Shown: positions 8,593 to 18,498, counted from the stretch's first letter. The stretch is 64,000 nt of DNA from Polyangiaceae bacterium UTPRO1 (GCA_002050235.1 MWST01000033.1:65986-129985); one strand, 5' to 3'. Notes: generated by a model not told the origin, from the letters alone. A program made the numbers and translations.

Positions 8593-10098
8593 ATGAAAGA
8601 GTTCGGACTGTTCATCGACGGGGAGTGGCACGCCGCCAAGGGCGGCAAGACCGCGCCCACCATCAATCCCGCCACCGAGGAGCCGTGGGCGACGGTCGCC
8701 GTCGCCGATCGTGAGGACGTGCGCAAGGCCGTCGCCGCGGCGAAGAAGGCGCACGACCGCGGCGTGTGGCGCAACAAGTCGCCGCAGGAGCGCGGCGAGA
8801 TCCTCCAGAAGGTCGCCATGGCGATGTTCGAGCGCCAGGACGAGATCGCGGCCGCCGAGGTCCAGGACGGCGGCGGCACCATGCGCAAGGCGATGAGCAT
8901 GGACATTCCGGGAGCCGCCCAGACCTTCATGCACTTCGGCCAGTTCATCTGCGGGGACGAGTACAAGGCGATGATCTGCGAGGAGTTCGACGAGATGGTG
9001 CCGGTGCCGTCGAAGAACCTCGTGGTGCGCGAGCCGATCGGCGTCTGCGCCGGGATCACGCCGTGGAACTTCCCGCTCATCATGGCGGCTTGGAAGATCG
9101 CGCCCGCGCTCGCCGCCGGCAACACGGTGGTCATCAAGCCGGCGTCGGTGACGCCGGTGACGGCGCTCATGCTCGGCGAGATCTGCACCAAGGCGGGGGT
9201 GCCCGCCGGCGTCGTGAACGTCATCAGCGGTCCGGGCGGCACGGCCGGTGAGGAGCTGGCCATGCACCCCGACATCGGCAAGATCGCCTTCACCGGCTCG
9301 ACCGAGGTCGGGCGGCGCATCATGCAGCTCGGCGCCGGGACGCTGAAGAAGGTGACGCTGGAACTCGGCGGCAAGTCGCCGAACATCATCCTCGACGACG
9401 CCAATCTCGACACCGCCGCGCTCGGCGCCCTCTTCGCCACCTTCCTGCACCAGGGCCAGATCTGCGAGTCCGGGACGCGGGTGCTGGTGCACGAGAAGAT
9501 CCACGACCAGCTGATCGAGAAGATGATCGCCGGGATCCAGCGCATTCAGATCGGCGACACGATGGATCCGACGACCGGCATGGGTCCGCTGGTCAGCGCC
9601 GCGCAGCGGGAGACCGTGGAGAAGTACGTCGGAATCGGCAAGGAGCAGGGCGCCAAGTGCGTCGTCGGCGGCAAGCGTCCGGCGGCCATGAACAAGGGGT
9701 ACTACTTCGAGCCGACGATCTTCGACGACGTCGACAACAAGATGCGGATCGCCCAGGAGGAGATCTTCGGTCCGGTGGTGTCGGTCATCCGCTACAAGGA
9801 CGAGGACGAGGCCGTGCGCATCGCCAACGACTCGGTCTACGGTCTCGGCGGCGCCGTGTGGTCGGCGAACAAAGACCGCGCGGTGGCGGTCGCGAAGCGG
9901 ATCGAGACCGGCACCGTGTGGATCAACGACTACCACATGATCAACCTGCGATTCCCGTTCGGCGGCTACAAGCAGAGCGGTGTCGGCCGCGAGCTCGGCA
10001 AGTGGGGGCTCGCCGAGTACCACGAGCTCAAGCACATCCACGTCGGCGAGGACACGCCGCCGGAGGGCAAGTTCTACCTGCAGTTGCTGCTGAACTAG
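8593..10098 (+). CDS. NAD(P)-dependent aldehyde dehydrogenase
   Basis: A 501-residue soluble enzyme of the aldehyde dehydrogenase superfamily, oxidising an aldehyde to its acid with NAD(P)+. It has the expected length and every core motif: ITPWNFPL with Asn159, LELGGKSP with general-base Glu257 and GQICESGTR with nucleophile Cys291. It starts at ATG 8593 with AAGGAG 5-10 bases upstream. A DUF779 gene follows after a perfect hairpin. Such pairing is common for ExaC/AldB-type dehydrogenases that handle alcohol-derived aldehydes, so a role in short-chain alcohol or aldehyde metabolism is inferred. Confidence 0.95.
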   Translation: MKEFGLFIDGEWHAAKGGKTAPTINPATEEPWATVAVADREDVRKAVAAAKKAHDRGVWRNKSPQERGEILQKVAMAMFERQDEIAAAEVQDGGGTMRKAMSMDIPGAAQTFMHFGQFICGDEYKAMICEEFDEMVPVPSKNLVVREPIGVCAGITPWNFPLIMAAWKIAPALAAGNTVVIKPASVTPVTALMLGEICTKAGVPAGVVNVISGPGGTAGEELAMHPDIGKIAFTGSTEVGRRIMQLGAGTLKKVTLELGGKSPNIILDDANLDTAALGALFATFLHQGQICESGTRVLVHEKIHDQLIEKMIAGIQRIQIGDTMDPTTGMGPLVSAAQRETVEKYVGIGKEQGAKCVVGGKRPAAMNKGYYFEPTIFDDVDNKMRIAQEEIFGPVVSVIRYKDEDEAVRIANDSVYGLGGAVWSANKDRAVAVAKRIETGTVWINDYHMINLRFPFGGYKQSGVGRELGKWGLAEYHELKHIHVGEDTPPEGKFYLQLLLN

Positions 10099-10112
10099 AC
10101 GCCAAGCCACTG

Positions 10113-10150
10113 CGGTCCCGAGCACTCCGGCTCCGGAGTGCTCGGGACCG
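10113..10150 (+). terminator. Perfect 18-bp inverted repeat between ALDH and DUF779 genes
   Basis: CGGTCCCGAGCACTCCGG (10113-10130) and its exact reverse complement (10133-10150) are separated by only CT. In RNA the innermost pairs would open to give a very stable stem of about 16 bp. It begins 14 bases after the dehydrogenase stop and ends 19 bases before the ATG of the DUF779 gene. No T-run follows, so it is not a textbook intrinsic terminator. It could stop part of the transcription, protect the dehydrogenase mRNA 3' end or be a protein-binding palindrome. Confidence 0.5.
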
Positions 10151-10169
10151 ACTCCGTAGCCGCGTGATC

Positions 10170-10487
10170 ATGCCGACCATCAGCATCACCCCGAAAGCTG
10201 CCGAAGTCGTAGCCCGCGTGCGCGCCGAACGGCGGGGGACGCTCACCTTCACGATCGACGGCGGCTGCTGCGAAGGCACCGCGCCGCACCTCTTCGAGGA
10301 CGCCGTGCTGGCCGGCGCCGAGCTGGTCGGCGAGGTCGTCGGCGTGCCGGTCTATCTCCAGGCGGCCATGGTGCGGCCGTTCGCTGCCGCCGCGGTCACG
10401 ATCGACGTCGTCGAGGACCCGCTGTCGGATGCGATGTCGCTCGAGACCGGGTACGGGCTGCGCTTCGTTTTGCGCGAGTCCGTGTAG
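10170..10487 (+). CDS. DUF779 family protein
   Basis: A 105-residue protein from ATG 10170 (GTG 10164 is an alternative two codons earlier). The pattern DGGCCEGTAPH with Cys33-Cys34, followed by GVPVYLQAAM, TIDVVEDP and a C-terminal SLETGYGLRFVLRE, matches DUF779. This family is typically encoded next to ExaC/AldB aldehyde dehydrogenases. Its biochemical role is not established; the paired cysteines suggest metal binding or a redox partner. Here it sits 71 bases downstream of such a dehydrogenase with a strong hairpin between, so the two are probably co-transcribed at unequal levels. Confidence 0.82.
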   Translation: MPTISITPKAAEVVARVRAERRGTLTFTIDGGCCEGTAPHLFEDAVLAGAELVGEVVGVPVYLQAAMVRPFAAAAVTIDVVEDPLSDAMSLETGYGLRFVLRESV

Positions 10488-10554
10488 CCGGGATCACCGG
10501 CACGCCCGGCGTGCGGGCGTCGAGCCGGCCGCATCCTCTCCGCGTGCCGCGGAA

Positions 10555-13473
10555 TCAGGTGCGCGCGGCGCGCGGCCGGTGGTAGGTGCGGAAGGTCAGG
10601 CTCCCGGACGCCGGCGCGTGGTCTAGGTGGAGGCCGGAGGTGGCCACGCCGCCGCCGCGTGCGCGCCAGGTCCAGAGAGTGACCGCCGAGTCGACGGCGT
10701 CGGCCGACTCGATCCACAGATACAGCTCGCGGCCGGCGCTGGCGGCGAGCGGCGCGAAAGACGCCGCGGCCCAGGCGCCGTCCGCGAGCGTCGCGGCGTC
10801 GACGCTGCCTGTGCGGAGCACGGTACGGGTCGCGTCGGCAGCGTCGGCGAGGCGGAACACGAGGCGCTGGTCGTGGCGGCGGCCGTCGGTGCCGACGCGG
10901 ACGTCGATGCGGCAAAGATCGTCGGCGCTGGCGCGGAAGCGCTGGCCGATGCTGCGACCCGCGAGAAGGAAGCCCGAGGGCGTGTCGCTCGCCTCGACGG
11001 CGGTTCCCGGGTCGAGATCGTCGGGTGCGAGTGCCGAGCAGCCGACCTCGGCCGCGAAGCTGGCCGGCGTCGGCGGCGCCGCGCGGGCGTCGCTCGGCGG
11101 TTCTTCGCTGCCGGCGGGAGCCGCGGCGACGATCGCGGCGAGCGCGGCGACGAGCGACTCGGCCTGCACCTCCGGCGTCGCGTGCAGGAAGACGTCCTCG
11201 CGGGCGCGATTACCTAGCCGGCGGCGCAGCGAGCGGTCGTCCGCGAGCGCCAGGAGCGCGGCGCTCCATGCCTCCGGCGTCGCCGCGAGGATGCCGTTCT
11301 CGCCCGAGCGGATGGCGCGGCGAAAGGCGTGGGTCGGGGTGGCGACGGTCGGGATCCCGAGCGCTGCCGCTTCGAGGTACTTCACTTCGCTCTTGGCGTC
11401 GCTAAAGGCGTCGCTGCGCAAAGGCGCCAGCTGCACGTCGGCGTTCGCCAGCGCCGCATAGGCTTCGTGCCAGGGCAGGAAGGGCAGCCGCTCGATACGG
11501 TCGGCGAAAGGCGCCAGCGCCGGGTGCAGGCGCAGGTGGCCGCCGAGGCGGAGTCGTACCTGCCGGCGGGCGGCGAGCAGGCCGGCGAGCGTCGGGGCGA
11601 TGGTCGCGAAGTCGAGCTCGTGCATGGTCGTCCCGCTCATGTAGGCGAACACCACGGGATCGCGGGGCGAGGGCGGCCGGCGGGCTTTGGCGAGCGCTTC
11701 GACGACGGCGAGCTCGCGCCGGCCGAGCCCGTTGCGGACGACCCACGCCGGCCGGCCGAGGCGCACCGCCGCGGCGGCGAGCGGCTCGGTGGCGCCTACG
11801 AAGGCATCGCAGGCCCGCAGGGTCGCGGCGTAGCGGTCGGTCGCCGCCAGCCACCAGGCGCGCTCGTTCTCGGGTAGCCCGGCGAGGGCGTCGTGCGGCG
11901 TTGCCGCGGCGTCGAAGAGGAGATCGTCGCACGAGAATACGAGCGCCGTGCCGCGGGCGCGCGCGTAGGCGAGGCAGGCCTCGAGCCAGGAACTGATCGG
12001 CACCCGGTAGACGACCAGCAAGCGCGCCGCCGCGATCGCGGCCGGTGCGCCCGGGTCGCTCCACCAGAGGGCGCGGGCGGCGACACCGCGCTGCGCCAGC
12101 AGCTCGCGGAGGTGGGCGACGCGGTAGCGATACGGCGCCCCGTCGGCGCCGGCGAGGAAGAGCACGGGTCCGATATCGTCGGTCGCCGGCCTGCGGCGGC
12201 GCGGCGCTGCCGGCAGCGCGCCGGCTCCCCGGGCGCGGTGCTCCGCGCGCGCCTCGGCGTAGATCGCTTCGAGCGCGTCCGTCTGCGTCGCCGGATCCGC
12301 TATCGCCGTATGCGCGGCGCCGGCGGCGAGCGCCTCGATGAGGCCGGGCTCGAGGACGAGGCGGCGCATGCACGCCGCGAGGTCATCGGCGTCGCCGGTC
12401 GCGAACACGAGACCGTTCGTCTCCGGCCGGACGATCTCCAACGGACCGCCGCTGTCGCTCACGATCACCGGGATGCCGGCGCCGAGCGCCTCGCGCGTCA
12501 CCAGCGAGAACGACTCGCGCATGAGCGACGGTACGACGAGGCAATCGAGGGCGTGCAGCACTGCCGGCAGTGCCGCGGGCGGGAAGGGCGGTACGACGCG
12601 GACGCGGTCGTCGATCGCGAGCGGAATCGGCACGGTACCGCCGACGCGGTCGGTGAGGCGCCGGACGAGGCCGCGCCGGGTCACGGTGCCGGCCGCATAG
12701 AGCACGATCTCGAAGCCGCCGCAGGCCATGCGCTCGGCGGCGGCGAGGAGGGTGGGGAGGCCCTTCAAGCGCGCGTCCGGGCCGCCGAACCACCCGAAGC
12801 GAATCGGACCGGGTCGCCGCGGTCCGTGCCGCGGTCCGCATGCCACGACGCCGTTCGCCAGCACCCGGATACGATCGGCGGCGACGCCGTTGGCGATCGC
12901 CGCGGCGGCGAGCACGCGCGACGGTGTGAGGATGCGGTCGACGTGCGCGAGGCAGGCGTCGAGGTGCGCGCGGCGGGCGCCGAAGTCGAAGCCGGGCGCA
13001 CAGTGACAGCGCGCCGGATCGACGCGGGGCGGACAGACGAAGTCGTGCTGATCGACGAGGAAGAGGCGGGCGCACCACCACCACCAGTCGTGCATGGTGA
13101 GGACGACGGCACTGCCGCGTGCGGCCGCGAGCGCCAGGAGGTCGCCGCCGAGCGCCTGGATACTGTGGAAATGGACGACGTCGGGCCGCATGCGATCGAG
13201 GAAGCGCGTGAACGCGGGAGCGACCTCGGGATGGCGGAACGCGCGCTCCGCGAACGGATCGTAGCCGGCCGCTGCGTTCACGCCGTGCACCGGGATGCCG
13301 TCGACCTCCCAGTGCGTCTCCGCGTACGGCTCGCCGCCGGGGTGCGGACGTCCGCAAAAGATCTCGACTTCGTGGCCGCGGGCGCGCAGCGCCTGCGCCG
13401 CGGCTGCGCAGGCGAGCGTGGCGCCGCCGCTGAAGTCGGGCAGGAAGAGCGTGATGACCTGCGCGATCTTCAA
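10555..13473 (-). CDS. Double glycosyltransferase with C-terminal beta domain
   Basis: A 972-residue protein starting at TTG 13473. Residues about 1-395 form a complete GT4-type glycosyltransferase: GGATLACAAAAQALRARGH near the start and a C-terminal donor-binding half with MRESFSLVTREALGAG. Residues about 430-790 form a second GT-B-like transferase starting at VLFLAGADGAPYRYR, with a helix-rich acceptor half and DAKSEVKYLEAAALGIP as its donor half. The last roughly 170 residues look like a beta-sandwich, carbohydrate-binding-like module. It may add two successive sugars to a surface glycan. It is divergent from the ABC exporter genes. Confidence 0.78.
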   Translation of the reverse strand: MKIAQVITLFLPDFSGGATLACAAAAQALRARGHEVEIFCGRPHPGGEPYAETHWEVDGIPVHGVNAAAGYDPFAERAFRHPEVAPAFTRFLDRMRPDVVHFHSIQALGGDLLALAAARGSAVVLTMHDWWWWCARLFLVDQHDFVCPPRVDPARCHCAPGFDFGARRAHLDACLAHVDRILTPSRVLAAAAIANGVAADRIRVLANGVVACGPRHGPRRPGPIRFGWFGGPDARLKGLPTLLAAAERMACGGFEIVLYAAGTVTRRGLVRRLTDRVGGTVPIPLAIDDRVRVVPPFPPAALPAVLHALDCLVVPSLMRESFSLVTREALGAGIPVIVSDSGGPLEIVRPETNGLVFATGDADDLAACMRRLVLEPGLIEALAAGAAHTAIADPATQTDALEAIYAEARAEHRARGAGALPAAPRRRRPATDDIGPVLFLAGADGAPYRYRVAHLRELLAQRGVAARALWWSDPGAPAAIAAARLLVVYRVPISSWLEACLAYARARGTALVFSCDDLLFDAAATPHDALAGLPENERAWWLAATDRYAATLRACDAFVGATEPLAAAAVRLGRPAWVVRNGLGRRELAVVEALAKARRPPSPRDPVVFAYMSGTTMHELDFATIAPTLAGLLAARRQVRLRLGGHLRLHPALAPFADRIERLPFLPWHEAYAALANADVQLAPLRSDAFSDAKSEVKYLEAAALGIPTVATPTHAFRRAIRSGENGILAATPEAWSAALLALADDRSLRRRLGNRAREDVFLHATPEVQAESLVAALAAIVAAAPAGSEEPPSDARAAPPTPASFAAEVGCSALAPDDLDPGTAVEASDTPSGFLLAGRSIGQRFRASADDLCRIDVRVGTDGRRHDQRLVFRLADAADATRTVLRTGSVDAATLADGAWAAASFAPLAASAGRELYLWIESADAVDSAVTLWTWRARGGGVATSGLHLDHAPASGSLTFRTYHRPRAART

Positions 13474-13548
13474 GCGCTGATGATCCCGCGGCGGGTGCCG
13501 TCGCCAGCTTCCGTCGCCGGTACCGCTGGGTTATGAGTCCACGACTTC

Positions 13549-15288
13549 ATGCAACGGCTCTGGTCATACATGATCCGTTACCGGAGCCGCTATGCGCTAG
13601 GCTTCGCGTGCCTGCTGGCCACGGGTACGCTGGCGATGACGGTGCCGTATCTCCTGAAGCGCGCCGTCGACACCATTGCGGCCCGCGGTCCGGTGTCCGC
13701 GGTGGGGTGGTTCGCGGTGGCGATCGTCGCGGTGGCGATCGTGCAGGCTGTAGTGCGGACCTGCTCGCGGTTCCTCATCTTCAACGTCGGCCGCGACATC
13801 GAGTACGACCTGCGGAACGACCTCTTCGCGTATCTCGAGCGCCTGCCGCTCGCCTACTATCAGTCGCAGCAGACCGGCGATCTGATGTCGCGACTGGTGA
13901 ACGACATCACGGCGGTGCGCTTGATGCTCGGCGTCGGCTTCCTGAACCTGATCAACACGCCGGTCTACTATGTCTACGCAGTGACGATCATGATCTCGAT
14001 GGACTGGCGCCTGACCCTCGCGGCGCTGGTTCCGTACCCGCTCGTGCTCGCGATCGTGAAGCGCACGAGCCGGCAGCTAATGGAGCGCACCCTCAAGACC
14101 CAGGAGGGCCTAGCTGCGATGAGCAGCCGGGTGCAGGAGAACCTCTCCGGCATCTATGTCGTCCAGGCCTACGGGCGCGAGCAGGCGGAGATCGAGGCCT
14201 TCACGCGCCTCAACGAGGAATTTTCGGCGCAGAACATGGAGCTCGCGAAGGTGCGCGGGCTGATCATGCCGGTCATGCGCGGCGTGAGCACCATGACGAC
14301 GCTCGTCGTTCTCTGGTACGGCGGGCTGCGCGTGATCGGCGGGGTGCTGAGCCTCGGCGATTTGGTCGCGTTCATCGGCTATCTCCACATCCTCGCCTGG
14401 CCGACCATGGCGCTCGGCTGGATGCTTTCGATCGTGCAGCGCGGCCGGGCGGCGATGCAGCGGCTCGAGACCATCTTCGCGGCGACGCCGGAGATCGACG
14501 ACCGGAACGCAACGCCGCTGGACCGGCCGCTCGCCGGCGCCCTCGCCTTTCGCCAGGTGGACTTTGCCTACCCGGGCGCCGCCGGCGGACGTCGCACCCT
14601 GGCCGGCATCGACGTGACCCTGCCGGCGGGCGCCATGCTCGCGATCGTCGGGCGCACCGGCAGCGGCAAGACGAGCCTCGTGCAGCTCCTGCCGCGGCTC
14701 TTCGACGTCAACGGCGGAGCGGTCGAGCTCGATGGGCGCGACGTACGCACCATTCCTCTCGCGACCCTGCGGGGCGCCATCGGCTACGTGCCGCAAGATC
14801 CGTTCCTCTTCTCGCGCAGTCTCCGCGACAACATCCGCTTCGGTGCCCCTGCGGCCGATGACGCCGCGATCGCCCGGGTCGCCGCGATCGCGGCGCTCGA
14901 TCGCGATGTCGCCGAGCTGCCGCGCGGCTACGACACCATAGTCGGCGAGCGCGGGATCACGCTCTCCGGCGGCCAGAAGCAGCGGGTGACCCTGGCGCGG
15001 GCGCTGCTGAAGGAGCCGGCGATCCTGATCCTCGACGACGCCCTTTCGAGCGTCGACACGGAAACGGAGCGACGCATCCTGCAGCGTCTCCGCGGCTTCA
15101 TGCGCGAGCGCACGAGCATCCTCATCGCCCACCGCATCTCGACGATCATGGAGGCCGACCTCATCCTCGTGCTCGACGCCGGCCGTGTCGTCGAGGTCGG
15201 CGATCACCAGTCGCTTCTCGCCGGCGGTGGCGTCTACGCCGATCTCTTCCGGCGCCAGCGTCTCGCCGAGGAGCTCGAAGCCCTGTGA
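13549..15288 (+). CDS. ABC exporter half-transporter (MsbA/MdlA-like)
   Basis: A 579-residue half-transporter: six transmembrane helices in residues about 1-310, then an ATP-binding domain. Walker A GRTGSGKTS is at about 368-376, the signature LSGGQKQR at about 472, Walker B ILILDDA at about 491 and the H-loop in IAHRIS. The Walker B motif ends in DD rather than DE (ILILDDALSSVD), a hallmark of the degenerate site in heterodimeric exporters. Its stop overlaps the GTG of a second half-transporter, so the two probably form a heterodimer. The substrate is unknown; lipid or drug export is the family norm. Confidence 0.92.
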   Translation: MQRLWSYMIRYRSRYALGFACLLATGTLAMTVPYLLKRAVDTIAARGPVSAVGWFAVAIVAVAIVQAVVRTCSRFLIFNVGRDIEYDLRNDLFAYLERLPLAYYQSQQTGDLMSRLVNDITAVRLMLGVGFLNLINTPVYYVYAVTIMISMDWRLTLAALVPYPLVLAIVKRTSRQLMERTLKTQEGLAAMSSRVQENLSGIYVVQAYGREQAEIEAFTRLNEEFSAQNMELAKVRGLIMPVMRGVSTMTTLVVLWYGGLRVIGGVLSLGDLVAFIGYLHILAWPTMALGWMLSIVQRGRAAMQRLETIFAATPEIDDRNATPLDRPLAGALAFRQVDFAYPGAAGGRRTLAGIDVTLPAGAMLAIVGRTGSGKTSLVQLLPRLFDVNGGAVELDGRDVRTIPLATLRGAIGYVPQDPFLFSRSLRDNIRFGAPAADDAAIARVAAIAALDRDVAELPRGYDTIVGERGITLSGGQKQRVTLARALLKEPAILILDDALSSVDTETERRILQRLRGFMRERTSILIAHRISTIMEADLILVLDAGRVVEVGDHQSLLAGGGVYADLFRRQRLAEELEAL

Positions 15289-17171
15289 GGGCTGCCGCAC
15301 GCCGCGCCGAGCCGGCGGCAGCGCCGCTGCGGCGTGACGCCGCCGCCGGCGAAAGCCTGAAGCGCTCCCTCGATCCGCATGGCGAGGAGACGCTGGGGAA
15401 GGCATACGACGCCCGCCTGATCCGCCGCCTCTGGCAGTTCATCCAGCCCTATCGCGGGATTTTCTGGCTGTCGATCGCGTGCCTGCCGCTGAATGCCGCC
15501 TGCATGCTGGCGCAGCCGTTCATCCTGAAGCTCGCCATCGACCGCTACGTGACCACGGGCGATACGGCCGGTCTCGGCCGTACGGCGCTCGTGTACGCAG
15601 TCGCGATCGTCGGCGAGTGCGGCTTCTTCTACGTGCAGTACTACCTCACGATGCTGGTGGCGCAGCGGAGCCTCGCCGATCTCCGCGTGCAGGTGTTCGC
15701 GCACGTGCAGAGCCTGCCGATGAGCTACTTCGACCGCAATCCGATCGGACGGCTGGTCACGCGCCTCACTTCCGACGTCGACGTGCTGAACGAGATGTTC
15801 GCGGCCGGCGCCATGACGATCTTCATGGACGTGCTGACCATGCTCGGCATCGTCGTCATCATGGTGAGCCTCGATGCGCGGCTCGCAGCGGCGGCGCTCG
15901 CGCTCATGCCGGTGCTGGTGCTGGGCCTGGACTTCTTTCGCCACGCGGCTCGCCGCACCTATCGCCAGATCCGCGAGCGCATCGCCCGGCTGAACGCGTA
16001 CCTCCAGGAGGCGCTCTCCGGGATGACGATCATTCAGCTCTTCGCGCGTGAAGCCCGCTGCTTCGGCGAGTTCGACGCCTTGAACGACGACTACCGGCAG
16101 GCGAACCATTGGTCGAACATCTACGAGGCGGCGCTCTTCTCCCTGGTGGAGGCGCTGGCGAGCATGTCGGGGGCGGTGATGGTGTGGTACGCCGCCGGCG
16201 ACATCCTCGCGGGCGCGATCGCTTTCGGGACGCTCGTCGCGTTCCTCGAATACATCCAGCGCTTCTTCATTCCCATCCGCGAGTTCAGCACCAAGTACGC
16301 GGTCATGCAGTCGGCGATGGCTTCGGCGGAGCGGGTCTTCCAGCTGCTCGATACCGTACCGACGATCGTCTCGCCGGTGTCCGGGCACGCACCGGCCGCC
16401 AGCCGCGGGGCGATCGAGTTCGACCACGTGTGGTTCGCGTACAAAGACGAGGAATTCGTCCTCCGCGACGTGACCTTCGCCGTGCCGGCCGGCGAGAAGG
16501 TCGCCATCGTCGGCGCCACGGGATCGGGCAAGACGACCCTCATCAAGCTGCTGTCGCGCTTCTACGACGTGAGCCGGGGCGCGATTCGCGTCGACGGCGT
16601 CGACGTCCGCGAGTGGGATCTGCGGGCGCTGCGGCGTCGGATCGGGACCGTGCTGCAGGACGTGTTCCTGTTCAGCGGCGACGTGGCGAGCAATATCTCG
16701 CTCGGGCGGCCGGACATCACCGACGCCGCGATCGAGGACGTCGCCCGCCGGGTGAACGCCTGGCCGTTCATCCGCGCGCTTCCCGGCAAGCTGCACGAGC
16801 GGCTCCGCGAGCGCGGTTCCAACCTGTCGACCGGTCAGCGCCAGCTGCTCGCGTTCGCGCGGGCGCTCGCATACGATCCGGCCATCCTCGTGCTCGACGA
16901 GGCGACGTCGAGCGTCGACACGGAAACCGAGATGCTGATCCAGGAGGCGCTCGCGACGCTCATGCGCGACCGCACCGCGCTCGTGATCGCGCACCGCCTC
17001 TCCACCATCGAGCACGCCGACCGCATCGTCGTCCTGCATCACGGCGTGGTGCGCGAGATCGGCACCCATCGCGAGCTGATCGCGGCGCGCGGAATCTACA
17101 ACCGCCTCTACGAGCTGCAGTACGCCCTCGCCGACGCGGAGGCGGAGCCGGTAGTTGAGCGCGGGCCGTAG
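15285..17171 (+). CDS. ABC exporter half-transporter, partner subunit (MdlB-like)
   Basis: A 628-residue half-transporter starting at GTG 15285, overlapping the previous stop by 4 bases (GTGA). A basic N-terminal extension of about 40 residues precedes six transmembrane helices. The nucleotide-binding domain has Walker A GATGSGKTT near 411, signature LSTGQRQ near 514, Walker B ILVLDEA near 533 with the catalytic Glu present, and IAHRLS. Pairing a DE Walker B here with a DD Walker B in the partner fits an asymmetric heterodimer with one consensus catalytic site. The signature reads LSTGQ rather than LSGGQ. Confidence 0.92.
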   Translation: MRAAARRAEPAAAPLRRDAAAGESLKRSLDPHGEETLGKAYDARLIRRLWQFIQPYRGIFWLSIACLPLNAACMLAQPFILKLAIDRYVTTGDTAGLGRTALVYAVAIVGECGFFYVQYYLTMLVAQRSLADLRVQVFAHVQSLPMSYFDRNPIGRLVTRLTSDVDVLNEMFAAGAMTIFMDVLTMLGIVVIMVSLDARLAAAALALMPVLVLGLDFFRHAARRTYRQIRERIARLNAYLQEALSGMTIIQLFAREARCFGEFDALNDDYRQANHWSNIYEAALFSLVEALASMSGAVMVWYAAGDILAGAIAFGTLVAFLEYIQRFFIPIREFSTKYAVMQSAMASAERVFQLLDTVPTIVSPVSGHAPAASRGAIEFDHVWFAYKDEEFVLRDVTFAVPAGEKVAIVGATGSGKTTLIKLLSRFYDVSRGAIRVDGVDVREWDLRALRRRIGTVLQDVFLFSGDVASNISLGRPDITDAAIEDVARRVNAWPFIRALPGKLHERLRERGSNLSTGQRQLLAFARALAYDPAILVLDEATSSVDTETEMLIQEALATLMRDRTALVIAHRLSTIEHADRIVVLHHGVVREIGTHRELIAARGIYNRLYELQYALADAEAEPVVERGP

Positions 17172-18498
17172 GCTCGCCGGCCCGGCGCTGGCTGTCGTGG
17201 CGATCGCGGCGACGCTCGGCACGATCGAGCTCGCCGCCCGCGTCTCGTTGCCGGCGGCGCTGCCGCGGGTGGCGATGTACCGGCCGGCGACGGGCGGAGT
17301 CGGCTACGAGCTGATTCCGGGCTGGCGCGGCACCGGACCGCTCGGCGAGGGCATCCGCATCAATGCCGCCGGGCTCCGCGGCGCCGAGGTCGGGGATCGG
17401 ACTGCACGCGCGCACCGCGCCGTCGTGATCGGGGACTCGTTCACCTTCGGCCTCGGCGTTGCGGAGGCCGATGCCTGGCCGGCGGTCCTGGCCCGGGCGT
17501 GGGGCGAGGAGTGCATCGAGGTGCTGAATGCCGGCGTTCCCGGGTACGATCTCGTCCAGGAGGCGCGCGCGCTGGCGCGCCGAGTCCGCGAGCTCGCACC
17601 CGATCTCGTGATCGTCGGCTTTCTCGAGAACGATCTGTACAACCCCGACGGCGGCGATTTCGTGGCTACCGAGGAAGGCACGCTGGCGCCGCGACCGGAA
17701 GCCGTAGAGGCGGCGCGATCGCTGAATCCGTTCATCGCCTTGCCGGGGCTCGCCGTGCAGCTGCAGCTGCACAGCGCCGCCTTCAGGGCGGCGAGCTACT
17801 GGGCGATCCGGCGCCGGCTCGCGGTCCACGGCGACGCCGACCTGGCGCGGCTGGCGCGCGAGGTCGCAGCCGGGACCGATCTGCCGACGCGCCTCCTGCG
17901 CGGCGAGGACGATGCGGCGACGGCGACTCGCTGGGCGGCAGCCGAACGCGAGCTGCGCGCCATGGCCGATGTCGCCAGGGGGGCGGGCGCCCGGCCGGTC
18001 CTGGTCCTCCTGCCGCGCCCGGAGCAGCTCTACGCGTCGAGCCTGCGCGGGGGATTTGTCCGCATCCGAGCGATGGCGACGGAGAGCGGCATCCAGGTGG
18101 TGGATGCGACACCGAGCTTCGCTGCTGCCGAGAGCCGTGTGGGTCTGTATCTCTTTCCCGCCGACCACCATCCGAGCGCTCGCGGCCACGCCGCCATTGC
18201 CGCTGCGGTTGCGGGCGCGGTGCTGCCCGAGGGGTGCCGGCGGCAGCGCGCGAGCTCGGAGGCCGACGTCTCCGCCGGCGCGGGATGGCGCCCTAGCGGG
18301 AGCACGGTGCCGCAGCGGCCGCCTGCGGCAGCCGGGGACCGAGAGGGCGGCGCCGCCGCTGCCGATGCGCGCTCCGGCGGGTCGCAGAGCACGGCGCTCG
18401 TTCGCCGCCGCCTCTGGAGGAGCGAACGGTCGGCGAGCCGCGCCTCCGGCGAGCGGGCACTCCGCAGCGTCGTGGACCCGACGGAAGATGCGGGCTAG
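17155..18498 (+). CDS. SGNH hydrolase-like exported protein
   Basis: A 447-residue protein; TTG 17155 is the best start, overlapping the exporter gene by 17 bases. A hydrophobic segment at about 8-25 is a signal anchor. SGNH blocks are VVIGDSFTFGLGV (Ser about 95), NAGVPGYD, VGFLENDLYNPDG and a C-terminal PADHHPSARGH with Asp and His in DxxH-type spacing. This suggests a periplasmic esterase or O-acyl hydrolase/transferase. The domain ends near residue 360; the last roughly 85 residues are rich in Arg, Ser and Ala with no recognisable fold, and may be an unstructured tail. Linkage to the exporter pair suggests a shared envelope substrate. Confidence 0.75.
   Translation: MSAGRRLAGPALAVVAIAATLGTIELAARVSLPAALPRVAMYRPATGGVGYELIPGWRGTGPLGEGIRINAAGLRGAEVGDRTARAHRAVVIGDSFTFGLGVAEADAWPAVLARAWGEECIEVLNAGVPGYDLVQEARALARRVRELAPDLVIVGFLENDLYNPDGGDFVATEEGTLAPRPEAVEAARSLNPFIALPGLAVQLQLHSAAFRAASYWAIRRRLAVHGDADLARLAREVAAGTDLPTRLLRGEDDAATATRWAAAERELRAMADVARGAGARPVLVLLPRPEQLYASSLRGGFVRIRAMATESGIQVVDATPSFAAAESRVGLYLFPADHHPSARGHAAIAAAVAGAVLPEGCRRQRASSEADVSAGAGWRPSGSTVPQRPPAAAGDREGGAAAADARSGGSQSTALVRRRLWRSERSASRASGERALRSVVDPTEDAG

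Noticed and set aside
13533..14861. 442-codon plus-strand frame
   Set aside because: Overlaps the ABC exporter gene in another frame; the exporter carries all motifs.
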